Source: Jaenimonas drosophilae
Taxonomy: Eukaryota; Euglenozoa; Kinetoplastea; Trypanosomatida; Trypanosomatidae
Assembly (NCBI GenBank): GCA_030849065.1
Contig: JASAON010001542.1
Location: 1-50,449 of the forward strand
DNA length: 50,449 nt
Direction: 5' to 3'
Made by a program: the position numbers and the translations under genes. The notes below the pieces were generated by a model. That model was not told the origin of the DNA. It worked only from the letters and a program-made list of their open reading frames with translations, and ran no database searches. This document shows, one piece after another, positions 18,296 to 27,384 of this stretch; position 1 is the first letter of the stretch; each line of letters starts with the position of its first letter.

Positions 18296-21200
18296 TTAGG
18301 AGTGAGTACCCAGTAACAGCTGGACCTCTTCCAAAACCGGTGCGATCCATGCCCCGCCCGGCATGCTTGCTGAAGCCTCCCCCATCGCACCGCAGTATGC
18401 TTGCGCAGTCAACAGCAAGTCAACATTGCGCTTCACCGCACTGCACAGCAATAAGGTCCAAGAGCGCACAGAAGTTGTTGAGAAGCTTCTCTTTCCATCC
18501 AAAAACATCGATGCCTGTACGCCAGCCTCACGCTCGACGCAGCCAATGATGCAGAGGAGAATCACGTACAGAAGCCACCAGCAATCATCGGGGCATTGCA
18601 CTCGCCGCATTACACTTTCAGTGAACCCGCATAGGACTCGCTGCAGCCTTGGCTCCTTTGCTGCTTTTGTAATCCAGCAACACTGAAGCAGCCCGCGGAC
18701 TGCCGCGGAACGAGATGCCGCCACTCGTGTATCCAGATGACTCAGCGATTGCCAAAATTCATCACTAGCTATATTCTGTGTTCTGTGCACCCAACTTCGC
18801 AAAGCATCCAACTGCGCATCATTCATCAACCAATCACGTGTTGTTGGATAGTTAATACCAAGCATACTCAAGTGAGTCGCGGTGAACCACTCCAGCATGT
18901 CGTGTTGGGATCGGTGGACAATTGTGGCGCGACTCACGTCAGTGTGGCGATGCTGTGGGATCAAACTACACATTGGTACTCGAGAAAGACCTTCGTCACG
19001 ATACGCTGCAGTGATCGCGGCGATGAGAAGCTCCCGTGCCAGTAGTTCAACCTCACAAGTATTGCAATCAGGCTGGCCTTCCAAAATTACTCCCACGCAG
19101 TGACTCGCCACGATCACAGTTTTCCTATCTGGAATTGCATTAACAATGGTAAGAAGTGCATGCAGCAGTGCCTCCGAAACTTGATGGTACGTGTAGTCCT
19201 GACGCTCTCGAGAGGATGCCAAATCATTTGCAATGCGATCACCGAGACCCTTCTCAAGCAGCAACCCAACTGAAGAAGGTGTAGCTGGTAAACTGGAGAA
19301 GCATGAAATGAGCCATAGTCCACCAAGATACGTTTGTAAATTTGGTGACTGCAGCATTTGCTCCACCTGGTTCTGCGATGAGACCATTGCACCACCAGTG
19401 TGAAGCAGCATGGAGCTAACCAGCAATGTGGAAATACAACTCACGGAATCGCACACAGACGCATCAAGACCTTCGTCACTGTCAGGGAGTTGCCCAGCTA
19501 AGAAAACCGAACGCGCAGGGAGTTCGGTGTTATCTGTTTGAATGCAGGCCCAGGTTCGAGCACGTTGAACGAGCTCCGCGCTCGCTACCTCAACTGATGG
19601 GCAAGAACGCAAATACGAAAGATCCGTGTAGGAAAGAGCCATGTACGATGCAAGGATATCAACGAGTTCCGAGGGGTGAATCGACTTTGATTGGTCGATG
19701 CACCTGACGAGCAACTTCGAGTACGTGCAAAAAAGCGAGCCCCAGACCCCATCGCAGAGGTGATTATCATTGGCGCAACGTAAATCACAGCGAACATTCC
19801 TCATGAGCTCAGGCGCAAGCGACAGTGAAATCCAAAACTCATCGGCAGCTCCACCAGGCAGGAAGCGAATTTCTTGCGGCACGCTCCAAAGATCTTGCAT
19901 AGGAAGGAATGGTAAGGCTTCAGCAAGTGAACAGCCAATAGGGGAAATAGATATTCTTCCCATCGCTGCTCCTCGAGCCTGCATTACACTATCTGACAAA
20001 TGCAGCAGGCTTGCAACCAGATACAGAAGCATCCGTTGTCTTGATACGTCCTGCGAGCCATCACCAAAAAATGGAAACTGCGGTGTGAAACATGCGCACA
20101 CCTCCTGAACTGCAGTCAGTGGAAACCCAATTGTTGCATTCATCTGACAAAGAAATGTCAAAAACCTTGAACTCTCCATGTTGTCTGGTGACCGTATGAT
20201 GTTTGGCATGCAGCGAGCTACACTTCGAAGCGTTAACCACATCGTTAGCTGCTCTGACGAGTCAGCGGATTGCTTCGAGTCATCCATAAGTTTTGATACA
20301 ACAAACGCTGCCAATTGATGCGAGTCGTCAGCGCTGGGGTTCAAGCCAATGCAGCGTGATAAAATATCAAGCATTAAACGAGAGTGGGGCCCACTCTGCT
20401 CGTCTTGGCACTGACCATCGAGGCAGTCCTCCCAGAAGTGAGTGAAGAATGGGAATAAATTGACGGCGAGAACAGCACAAGCACAACGGAGATCGTTATC
20501 AAGTGAGAGAGCAAGATCGTGAACGCGTCGGAGGACACTTTCAGCACATTGGGGAGATGTGCCACTCAACTCCAAGCGGCACCCAATTGCATGGGCCAAG
20601 ATCATCTTCTTGACAGCCGCGCCAGTCAGATACTCCAGCTTGTCATTGGACGCCAGACAGCTTAGCAGTGTTGAGATTGCATTTTGTTTGAAATAACCAA
20701 TTGTATCATCCAAAAATGATGCAGATATGTTAACTGAACATCCAGCGACAAGAAATTCTTGAGGATTTGACTCCTCAATACGTTGCAGGTTCTCAAACAT
20801 TTGTTGCTTACAATCATCAGTGACGCTGTTGTTAAGCAGCGATCTTAAGACTGTTTGTGGGAGGCATGGTGGCAGAGAATTGACGCAATTAATCGATTCA
20901 ACTGTAATCCTCCAATTGGTGAATGACGAAAATAGCTGGGCAAATAGAAACTCGCTTGCAGAAATCACTACAGGTGAAAAATGCAGCTCGATTGCTGGAA
21001 GTTCAGAGCTACAGCCTTGGACGAACGCGACCAAAAACTCAAGAAAGAAATCTTCACATGGGCTCTCAAGAATGCTGTGCATTGCTATTGATAGCAATGT
21101 GGTATCCAGTGTTGCGCAACAAACAAGAATTTGAATTGGTGGTGGCTGAACTGCGATCGCCTCTAGCATTGAAGCGAAGTTGACATACTGTATTTGTTCC

Positions 21201-23950
21201 ATGCAGATGCACAGCAAATCATAATTCTTAAGAAACGCAGATGCATCTGCACCTGTGAAAAGACGACAAATATCAATCAATTGAATCACAGGGAAGCAAT
21301 CCAGAGGAAAATTGTTCAGCTGTTGCACTAGAATGTTGTGGTAGCGTTCGCAGCGCTGCGCAGAATTGCCAGCCAAGACACGCAGCTCTCCCACCGCAGT
21401 CGAAATCTCATTCTGTCTAATGGGGTCAACAATATCTCGAATCTTTGGCATGTACGGAGATAAAAACAATTTCAGTATTGTTCTCAGTGCATCCTCCATC
21501 ATCGCAACAAAAGAATGATGTGAGTGTTGGTCGCTAGCACAGAGGACTGACAAAGCAGTCGTCATCAAGGAGTGATTGCCATCGAACATTTCGTAGAAAC
21601 TAGTCTGGTGTTGAATATCCAAATCAAGAAAAATGTTCGTAAGTTCAAACACCGCCTCACCAACTGAGAAAATATCAATCGACACGCGCTTCATCAGAAT
21701 GTTTGAACACCAAGATACCATACGTTGCAAATCTTGCAAGAATGAGGAATCTCCAACAGAACGCTTCACTTGAGCGCACAACTGAATCATCAGGCGCGAA
21801 ATCGAGGAAGGACAGAAGTCCATAAGAACATCAAGAATGTTTGTTGGAAATAGAACCAGCTGCTTCATCATGCGGCAATATTCTGGGGTATCGCAGCTGC
21901 TGCATAAGATAATCAGCTGCTCAAGAAAGTCCGAAAGTGCAAAGATATAGGAATGTAGCTCAGAAGCTTCGAAGTGACTGCTGTTCGTGAAGGCAGAATC
22001 AGCGGCTGACGCGATTCGGTGTTCCATAGAAAATGAAAGCTCTTGATACGAAAACAGCAGTTGGTCATCCCCATGAAGTTTTTCAGTATGTACTGGGTCA
22101 AGTGACAGGCAGCAACGATGCAGCATATTCCAAAGCGTGTTAAAAAGTCTTCTGAAATTGTCTGCATCCATTGGGCGGCCGCGAAGCAGCCGTAAGCACG
22201 CTGTACATCCACGCGCTAATGAAATAATAATTTCCAGCGAAAATTCTTCGTAGTCCAGCAGGTGCTCTGACAAAGAAGAAAATAGTGCAAAAAGAGTAGC
22301 ACTAACTTCACTATAGGAAAAAACTGTCGCATCGGTCCCTGTTACCGCACAAACAACGCTGCACACCGATTGTATTCTATCACCAAGAGATGAATCAGCA
22401 CCGTAGTCCAGAATTTCTCCAAGTGATTCAAAGAAAGTGCAGTGGTTGAGCAAGTAATCAAACATGTTCATTTGCGGGCGGTTCTCCTCAGAAAGACACA
22501 AGCCTAGAAATGCTCCAAAATTCCATTTTGTTGCATTTATTCGCTTCCATGAGCAGCAACGAACCGTGCCACCATGTAGCCAAGACAATAACTGCCGCGC
22601 AGTCTGCTCGCGAATCTCAGAAGAAGCCAGACAGATACTTTTCATCATATATGTGAATGATTCCGTTTGAAAGGGCTGAAAAGCACCTAGAAACTCCACA
22701 ATGCATCCATGCAGTGCGGGTGAAAAAGCTGGAACGTCAAAATTGGTTAGCGTTGCGAGAACGCGGCGCGCCAAGTCAGCAGTTGATTGTTCACAGCATG
22801 GGCTTCTGGTCAAAACTGTTGTTAACAGTTTTAGTGAGCCACACACCATTTGAGTGATACCTCGAGCAACATCATTCTCAAACCTTTGAAATATTTCTGG
22901 TAAGAGGCTCACACTCCACTCATCATCGGCGAAAATCATCAATTTCGATATCGAATCATAGGCGGCGCATGACACAAATTGATCGTTAGAATCAACAACT
23001 TTCCAAATAAGCGAAATGTTGTTTGACCAATTGACGGAGCAACACGAAAGAAATTTCATTATCGCCACAGTAGCAAAAGCTTTTGTGCACTTTAGGAGCA
23101 AAGATGGCATCTCCTTTACGATCTTCTCTTCGCACTTCGGCACCCACAATCGGTCATAATTTTTTAAGTCACAGTAGCTGGACACCACTGTTGGGAGAGT
23201 TGCTTGGGTATCAATTTGAAATAGCGCAGCACATAAATTTTCTTCCACAATGGACATGAGCATGGCTAATTGATCTCGAATACGAACTGTACTGCAAGTT
23301 TTGACTTTCTCAATGGCGCATTTTGTTGCTTGATCCACACACAGAGCAAACGCGAAACTTGGCATCTCTTCTTTCGCAGAAGAGAAAAAGGTGTCGACAA
23401 ACGACGGGTCACGTACCGAAAAGAGTACCTGTGATAACAACAAGGACACTGCACGCAGAACTTCTTTGCTGTCCGAAATTGTCATTTTGTGCTTGATTGT
23501 TTTCACAATTAGCACATATGAGTGTGGTTCTGCATAACGTACCAGATGGCTGGAAATGGAAGAAAAGGCAGCAATGAATGTTCTATCGACAACAGCTGCA
23601 TCCGATTCCAGCAACTCTATCACCTCTGTTGAAAATACTCGGAAAACGACACTGCGCTCCTGCGGTGGAAGGCTACCACAGTGCTTTGCAAATTGCCTGA
23701 TGATACACAACTTTGCATCAATTGAGTGGGCCTCACGCATAGAGCTGAACAGTACTGTCCATACAGTCGTGAGCATCCTCGATGAGTTCACCGCGATGAG
23801 TCTTCCTAGGACTTGCTCTGCGCGCCTTTGAGAGCTTGACGCGAGGTGTAGACACACGATGCCAAGTTGTTCCGCCAGCGATGATGAATCGTCCAGCGCA
23901 ATCAAACACGTGCGTTCGATAGTATCCAAATCTATTGAAGCTCCTACCAT
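18296..23950 (-). CDS. Very large helical-repeat-like protein (1884 aa), function unknown
   Basis: One uninterrupted frame of 5.6 kb. The translation is rich in Leu, Ser, Cys and short hydrophobic helices spaced as in HEAT/ARM-type alpha solenoids. It has no catalytic motif, signal peptide or low-complexity stretch. A hydrophobic patch near the C-terminus (CWWLLYVILLCIIGCV, about 1805) could be a membrane segment or a buried helix. The N-terminus (LAEQLGIVCLHLASSSQRRAEQVLGRL) faintly recalls importin/exportin-like proteins, but I would not assign it. Base composition is visibly more AT-rich than in the neighbouring genes. It is the first gene downstream of the putative transcription junction at 24000-26100. 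Confidence 0.85.
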   Translation of the reverse strand: MVGASIDLDTIERTCLIALDDSSSLAEQLGIVCLHLASSSQRRAEQVLGRLIAVNSSRMLTTVWTVLFSSMREAHSIDAKLCIIRQFAKHCGSLPPQERSVVFRVFSTEVIELLESDAAVVDRTFIAAFSSISSHLVRYAEPHSYVLIVKTIKHKMTISDSKEVLRAVSLLLSQVLFSVRDPSFVDTFFSSAKEEMPSFAFALCVDQATKCAIEKVKTCSTVRIRDQLAMLMSIVEENLCAALFQIDTQATLPTVVSSYCDLKNYDRLWVPKCEEKIVKEMPSLLLKCTKAFATVAIMKFLSCCSVNWSNNISLIWKVVDSNDQFVSCAAYDSISKLMIFADDEWSVSLLPEIFQRFENDVARGITQMVCGSLKLLTTVLTRSPCCEQSTADLARRVLATLTNFDVPAFSPALHGCIVEFLGAFQPFQTESFTYMMKSICLASSEIREQTARQLLSWLHGGTVRCCSWKRINATKWNFGAFLGLCLSEENRPQMNMFDYLLNHCTFFESLGEILDYGADSSLGDRIQSVCSVVCAVTGTDATVFSYSEVSATLFALFSSLSEHLLDYEEFSLEIIISLARGCTACLRLLRGRPMDADNFRRLFNTLWNMLHRCCLSLDPVHTEKLHGDDQLLFSYQELSFSMEHRIASAADSAFTNSSHFEASELHSYIFALSDFLEQLIILCSSCDTPEYCRMMKQLVLFPTNILDVLMDFCPSSISRLMIQLCAQVKRSVGDSSFLQDLQRMVSWCSNILMKRVSIDIFSVGEAVFELTNIFLDLDIQHQTSFYEMFDGNHSLMTTALSVLCASDQHSHHSFVAMMEDALRTILKLFLSPYMPKIRDIVDPIRQNEISTAVGELRVLAGNSAQRCERYHNILVQQLNNFPLDCFPVIQLIDICRLFTGADASAFLKNYDLLCICMEQIQYVNFASMLEAIAVQPPPIQILVCCATLDTTLLSIAMHSILESPCEDFFLEFLVAFVQGCSSELPAIELHFSPVVISASEFLFAQLFSSFTNWRITVESINCVNSLPPCLPQTVLRSLLNNSVTDDCKQQMFENLQRIEESNPQEFLVAGCSVNISASFLDDTIGYFKQNAISTLLSCLASNDKLEYLTGAAVKKMILAHAIGCRLELSGTSPQCAESVLRRVHDLALSLDNDLRCACAVLAVNLFPFFTHFWEDCLDGQCQDEQSGPHSRLMLDILSRCIGLNPSADDSHQLAAFVVSKLMDDSKQSADSSEQLTMWLTLRSVARCMPNIIRSPDNMESSRFLTFLCQMNATIGFPLTAVQEVCACFTPQFPFFGDGSQDVSRQRMLLYLVASLLHLSDSVMQARGAAMGRISISPIGCSLAEALPFLPMQDLWSVPQEIRFLPGGAADEFWISLSLAPELMRNVRCDLRCANDNHLCDGVWGSLFCTYSKLLVRCIDQSKSIHPSELVDILASYMALSYTDLSYLRSCPSVEVASAELVQRARTWACIQTDNTELPARSVFLAGQLPDSDEGLDASVCDSVSCISTLLVSSMLLHTGGAMVSSQNQVEQMLQSPNLQTYLGGLWLISCFSSLPATPSSVGLLLEKGLGDRIANDLASSRERQDYTYHQVSEALLHALLTIVNAIPDRKTVIVASHCVGVILEGQPDCNTCEVELLARELLIAAITAAYRDEGLSRVPMCSLIPQHRHTDVSRATIVHRSQHDMLEWFTATHLSMLGINYPTTRDWLMNDAQLDALRSWVHRTQNIASDEFWQSLSHLDTRVAASRSAAVRGLLQCCWITKAAKEPRLQRVLCGFTESVMRRVQCPDDCWWLLYVILLCIIGCVEREAGVQASMFLDGKRSFSTTSVRSWTLLLCSAVKRNVDLLLTAQAYCGAMGEASASMPGGAWIAPVLEEVQLLLGTHS

Positions 23951-24129
23951 TGTTTCAAGCGATCCACAACGGCTCGCGATATTTTCTACACGAGTTGTGG
24001 ACTACCGTGTTTCGGGAGACATCTAGAAGAAGGGGTGCGCAGCATGTTCATCAGAGTTCAGACATGGAGAATGGAAACCTCTCACCCCCACCAGTCGCAA
24101 GCCTCACATTGACGAACGTGAGATAAGCA

Positions 24130-24140
24130 CCCCCCCCCCC
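24130..24140. repeat. C11 homopolymer
   Basis: Eleven consecutive C on the plus strand (G on the transcribed-strand reading), followed by further CCC blocks. It could form a G-quadruplex on the minus strand. Confidence 0.9.
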
Positions 24141-24289
24141 ACCCACCCCACGCAAAGAATCTGAATTGAAGGAACCGGAAGCGCCAAACCACCAGGCAAA
24201 TCCGACCGCCCCGACACCACAACGCGCCCAGCGGTGTTCGGATGGCGCTCGGCGGGGGCGAAACCCGGGACTGCCTGCCGCCGAAAACA

Positions 24290-24313
24290 CCCCCCCCCCC
24301 CGAAAAAAAAAAA
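24290..24313. repeat. C12-G-A11 homopolymer pair
   Basis: Twelve C, one G and eleven A in direct succession. This is an extreme low-complexity element and also a likely site of sequencing-length error. Confidence 0.85.
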
Positions 24314-25403
24314 GGCATCGAAGAAATTGCGACGGGGGAAAGCGGAAAAGAACCCGGGAAATGCCGGCATTTCGTGGGGGGCGGCGGAATCCCCAAATTA
24401 CCAGCCGCCCCCGCACACCGGCAAAAGCCCCCGCACAAGAAGCGAAAAAGGCGACCCGCGCGCCACGGGGGGGAATTAACTCGCACGTGGAAAATTCAGA
24501 ACACGACGCGCGGCCTCACAATGAAAAGCCAGCCAAACTTTCCAAGTAGCATAGGGGAAACAAATAAGATTGGGCAATTGATGGCGCGTGGATTTCTGAA
24601 CGTAACTTTTGGAGGGAAAATGAGGGGGCTGGGGTCGACATGAATCGCCGAGGGGGGGATTTGCTTTTTGGCCGATGGTGGTTTTCAACGTGCGCTGAAA
24701 ACGGAGGGGGGCCGGCGTTGTCGTTGCCATTCCCCCGCAAGCGCATCCTCGTGAAACCCGCGTGGCATTTCGCCGCCCCGCGAATAAACATTTTGCGCGA
24801 TGAAAATCGACCCCTCCTTGCCGCGTTTTTTTCTCAGCAACTTCAAGTTAGCACCCTCTGGTTTGGAGGACGCACACCCCCACCCACACGATGGAGGAAA
24901 AGGAAAAACACTCTATTATTCCCCAAACCCCCGGCAAGTTGCGAGGCGCAATGGAAATGGTTGGTTTCCTTTTTTTCCCCCGTCATGTTATTTTCCCGCG
25001 CCTGTGTTGCTATTCCCCGGCTTCTCCCCTGCATAAAACAGGAGAATATCCAACGCCGCTCGCTGCCAAAGCCCCCTCGAATTTGTAGACGTGGGAAACG
25101 GGCGGGGGAAGCGGTGAATAACCGCGCGGCAATCCTTTTCCGTTGTTTCGGCAGTGGGGGAAAAAATGATGAATGCCCCCCTTTTCCAATATTGAGGAGG
25201 CGAAGCCACAGCCAAAGAAACCGAGCGATACTTCGGCAATGTGATATGCGTGGAACAGTGAGCGCATTGCGGTCGGCATTCCGGCTGAATTATTCTTCCT
25301 CTTCCCCGCATCCCCGAAGAGGCAGTGAGGATTAGCCCCGCTAAAAATCAAGTAAGGACTCATCTGGGAATAACTTGGCAATATATTTCTAAGGATGAAC
25401 TGA

Positions 25404-25487
25404 CCTTCTGTAGCTCAATTGGTAGAGCATGTGACTGTAGAGATAGCAGGTATCACAGGGTCGCTGGTTCGATTCCGGCCGGAAGGA
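25404..25487 (+). tRNA. tRNA-Tyr (anticodon GTA) with an 11-nt intron
   Basis: 84 nt. Acceptor CCTTCTG pairs with CGGAAGG (one G-T), with discriminator A at 25487. The D stem is GCTC/GAGC, the anticodon stem TGTGA (25430-25434) pairs with TCACA (25453-25457), and the T stem is GCTGG/CCGGC. The loop between the anticodon arms is 18 nt, which is 7 plus 11. The anticodon GTA is at 25437-25439 and the intron most simply spans 25441-25451, after position 37. Internal A and B boxes (TAGCTCAATTGG, GGTTCGATTCC) are present and a T5 Pol III terminator follows at 25491-25495. In trypanosomes tRNA-Tyr is the known intron-bearing tRNA, also with 11 nt. Confidence 0.96.
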
Positions 25488-25490
25488 TAC

Positions 25491-25495
25491 TTTTT
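25491..25495 (+). terminator. Pol III oligo-T terminator of tRNA-Tyr
   Basis: T5 run starting 4 nt after the mature 3' end of tRNA-Tyr. Confidence 0.8.
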
Positions 25496-25526
25496 CGTTC
25501 TATATAATTCAACACCATCTGATGCG

Positions 25527-25531
25527 AAAAA
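25527..25531 (-). terminator. Pol III oligo-T terminator of tRNA-Arg
   Basis: A5 on the plus strand, T5 on the transcribed strand, just downstream of tRNA-Arg. Confidence 0.75.
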
Positions 25532-25533
25532 GC

Positions 25534-25605
25534 CGATCCCGGCAGGACTCGAACCTGCAACCCTCAGATCCGAAGTCTGATGCGCTTCCATTGCGCCACG
25601 AGATC
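25534..25605 (-). tRNA. tRNA-Arg (anticodon TCG)
   Basis: 72 nt on the minus strand. Acceptor GATCTCG pairs with CGGGATC, discriminator G. D stem GCGC/GCGC, anticodon stem TCAGA/TCTGA around loop CTTCGGA (anticodon TCG, reads CGA), T stem GCAGG/CCTGC with loop TTCGAGT. No intron. It is divergent from tRNA-Thr, 73 bp away. Confidence 0.95.
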
Positions 25606-25678
25606 GCTACCCACCGAGTTTCATCTACAGCATTTAAATGGTTTATTATTATGTCATATGGTATCCTTCAAATGTGCT

Positions 25679-25750
25679 GGCCTCATAGCACAGTGGCAGT
25701 GCACTGGTCTTGTAAACCAGGGGTCCCGAGTTCAATTCTCGGTGGGGCCT
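25679..25750 (+). tRNA. tRNA-Thr (anticodon TGT)
   Basis: 72 nt. Acceptor GGCCTCA pairs with TGGGGCC (one T-G), discriminator T. D stem GCAC/GTGC, anticodon stem CTGGT/ACCAG around loop CTTGTAA (anticodon TGT, reads ACA), T stem CCGAG/CTCGG with loop TTCAATT. No intron. In trypanosomatids a tRNA-Thr often sits divergently beside U6 snRNA; here the divergent partner is tRNA-Arg and I see no U6. Confidence 0.95.
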
Positions 25751-25755
25751 TCAAA

Positions 25756-25762
25756 TTTTTTT
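25756..25762 (+). terminator. Pol III oligo-T terminator of tRNA-Thr
   Basis: T7 run 5 nt after the tRNA-Thr 3' end. Confidence 0.85.
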
Positions 25763-26109
25763 CTTTCCCCCCCCTCCTCGATAAACGGGAATGGTGCGGC
25801 ACGGATTCGGGAAAATGCTTGGGATGGCATTTTTCTGATCGCAGTTTCCCTTCTCACGTTTTTATCGCGCGGCTCAGTTTCGTCGCTTTGCCTTGAGGCA
25901 TTTTCCTTACTAAATGAGAATCAATACCCCCTATTCACCTTGTGCCCCATGGGCCCGCATCCCCCCTTTGCAGCAAGTACCCCGTCGCTAGTGCTGAATC
26001 GGAAGGTCTCATCTTACTCCCCTGGAAGTACCCTCCGCCGTGTTGTTGGTAGATTTTATTTATCGAAATTGTGTCTCTATCCCCCCTGTTCTTGCAACAA
26101 TTGTGCGAT
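25763..26109. other. Spacer between tRNA-Thr and retroelement remnant
   Basis: About 350 bases, initially with C-run texture like the region left of the tRNAs and then AT-richer. No gene is recognised. Confidence 0.45.
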
Positions 26110-26114
26110 GTGAG

Positions 26115-26522
26115 CTAGCTCCGTCGATAAAGCTCCGGACTTAGAGATGCCCTTTCGGACGGCGCAAATGTAGAGGTGTGGTCGACAACGGCTCGCGCCT
26201 CTGCTTGCATGATCATGGAAGGTGAGTTATCAACCCAGATATCCACGTGTATAATTGACGGGGCGGCGAGCTCTGGCCGTACCATGGAGGGTTCGCCTGC
26301 CAGCGCTGATGTTAACAATTGCATGATTTCGGGACTCGCGCGATATCCCATTGGCAATCGGCACAGCTCCACCAGCGTGCCGTCAGCTGTAAGGCGGCGA
26401 AAAAACTGGCGCGCCGTTGGCGGTAAAGGGACCTGGTAAAAAACCTTCAGGTCCAAGTTTGATGCACATTGTGTGCGGACTGCTCGCTCGCAAATATCTT
26501 GACACATGTTCGAGCGGAACAG
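26115..26522 (-). pseudogene. Reverse transcriptase fragment (VIPER/DIRS type)
   Basis: About 130 residues. RT landmarks: LDLKVFYQVPLPPTARQFFRRL (motif A region, catalytic Asp present), ELCRLPMGYRASPEIMQLL (motif B-like LP.G...SP) and IHVDIWVDN (motif C region, where an Asp pair is expected; the second Asp is followed by Asn). The fragment stops soon after motif C; thumb and RNase H are absent here. It overlaps the recombinase C-terminal frame, as expected for adjacent or overlapping ORFs. Confidence 0.75.
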
Positions 26523-26578
26523 TGGGGCTTCGTTATCATCCGCCTCATTTTTGGCTTTTGGCCATGCGATAAATCGCC
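26350..26578. repeat. Inverted repeat arm A (with 27159-27383)
   Basis: The reverse complement of this segment matches 27159-27383. It is nearly identical from about 26352 to 26470 and more diverged outward. It covers the recombinase/RT junction. The arms are separated by about 580 bp. Confidence 0.9.
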
Positions 26579-26958
26579 TTCACTTGCTCGGGGTCCAGCG
26601 ATGTGCTTCTCGACCAAATCTGCTGCCTCGCAGAGAGCTCCCCGTTTGATGGAGTGTGCGGAATAACCCAATGGCTTGATGTGTCGAGCCAGTTGTTGCG
26701 TCGTCCATCGGGTGAGAGGTTGTCTGGGACCCATCCGGGTTCTTGAGGCGTATCAATTCGTGCCCCAGGGGACCTAAGATGCGAATGTATCGATGTGTCC
26801 GATTTGGATGAATCTTGGAGGTTTTGGGTACCGCTGCTCAGTCGAGAATGACACTTCCGTCTGCTTGAGGCAAGATGTTCTCCGTCTGAAGGCCGTGTAT
26901 TTCGCCCCAACGACCCGTGGTCGTCCATGCTAGTTTGAGAACTCTGGCCTCCTGGCAT
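26447..26958 (-). pseudogene. Tyrosine recombinase C-terminal fragment, frame-broken
   Basis: The frame at 26447-26734 contains GYSAHSIKRGAL, which matches the conserved H..[RK]R box of tyrosine recombinases. The continuation (for example LDPEQVKAIYRMAKSQK) is in another frame (26545-26958), so at least one frameshift breaks the gene. Upstream sequence in the second frame looks recombinase-like only weakly. The active-site Tyr could be the one in KAIYRM, but this is uncertain. Confidence 0.6.
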
Positions 26959-26968
26959 TGGCTGCTTG

Positions 26969-27196
26969 TTACATGATCAACATCATATGCTCGGGGGTGA
27001 TGCTTTCCGCCTGACGGACAGGTTCCTTCGCCGCCAATTTTCGCAGTCCCGCGAGATAAGCCTTCGATAAGGAGATGTCTTCTGTCAGTATGGATAGCAG
27101 CGTCCTCCCGTATTGGAGTTTTGTGCTGTAGTAGAACAAAAACCGACAGGATGGCGGTGGCGATTTATCGCCTGGCCAAAGGAAAAAGAACGCCAC
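26969..27196 (-). pseudogene. Probable N-terminal piece of the tyrosine recombinase
   Basis: 75 codons. The segment YGRTLLSILTEDISLSKAYL followed by AGLRKLAAKEPVRQAESIT resembles the core-binding N-terminal region of DIRS/VIPER recombinases, which ends in a P..QA.P-like motif. It stops at 26969, just before the C-terminal fragment. Confidence 0.45.
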
Positions 27197-27383
27197 GGAT
27201 GGCTACGAAGCCACTGTTCCACTTAGCCATGTGTCAAGATATTTGAGCAGTCCGCTCTCATTGTGCATCAAATTTGGACCTGAAGGCATCCTTTTACCAG
27301 GTCCCTTTACCGCCAACGGCGCGCCAGTTTTTTCGCCGCCTTACAGCTGACGGCACACTGGTGGAGCTGTGCTGATTGCCAAT
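27159..27383 (+). repeat. Inverted repeat arm B: plus-strand RT fragment
   Basis: A second, truncated copy of the recombinase/RT junction in the opposite orientation. In-frame pieces DLK...FYQVPLPPTARQFFRR are readable on the plus strand but interrupted by stops. It ends abruptly at ATTGCCAAT. Confidence 0.88.
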
Positions 27384-27384
27384 C

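Larger units (their letters stand above)
23951..25403. other. Gene-free, homopolymer-rich junction region
   Basis: No credible coding frame on either strand: the open frames are numerous, overlapping and built from Pro/Gly/Lys runs. The stretch is packed with short homopolymers such as C11 at 24130-24140, C12-G-A11 at 24290-24313, and many G5-G7, C5 and A6 runs. The same texture resumes at 25756-26100 after the tRNA genes. Genes on both sides are transcribed leftward, so this is a head-to-tail boundary. In trypanosomatids such regions often mark Pol II termination or initiation, and G/GT-rich tracts are associated with initiation. The role here is inference. Confidence 0.55.

Noticed and set aside
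24166..24643. Overlapping Pro/Lys-rich frames in the homopolymer region
   Set aside because: They are open in several frames at once because of C and A runs; no sequence looks like a protein domain.
24640..25335. 231-codon plus-strand frame
   Set aside because: Runs through homopolymers, wrong strand for the clusters, no domain-like pattern.
25620..25678. Possible U6 snRNA beside tRNA-Thr, as in trypanosomatids
   Set aside because: Only 73 bp separate tRNA-Thr from the divergent tRNA-Arg and no U6-like sequence is present.
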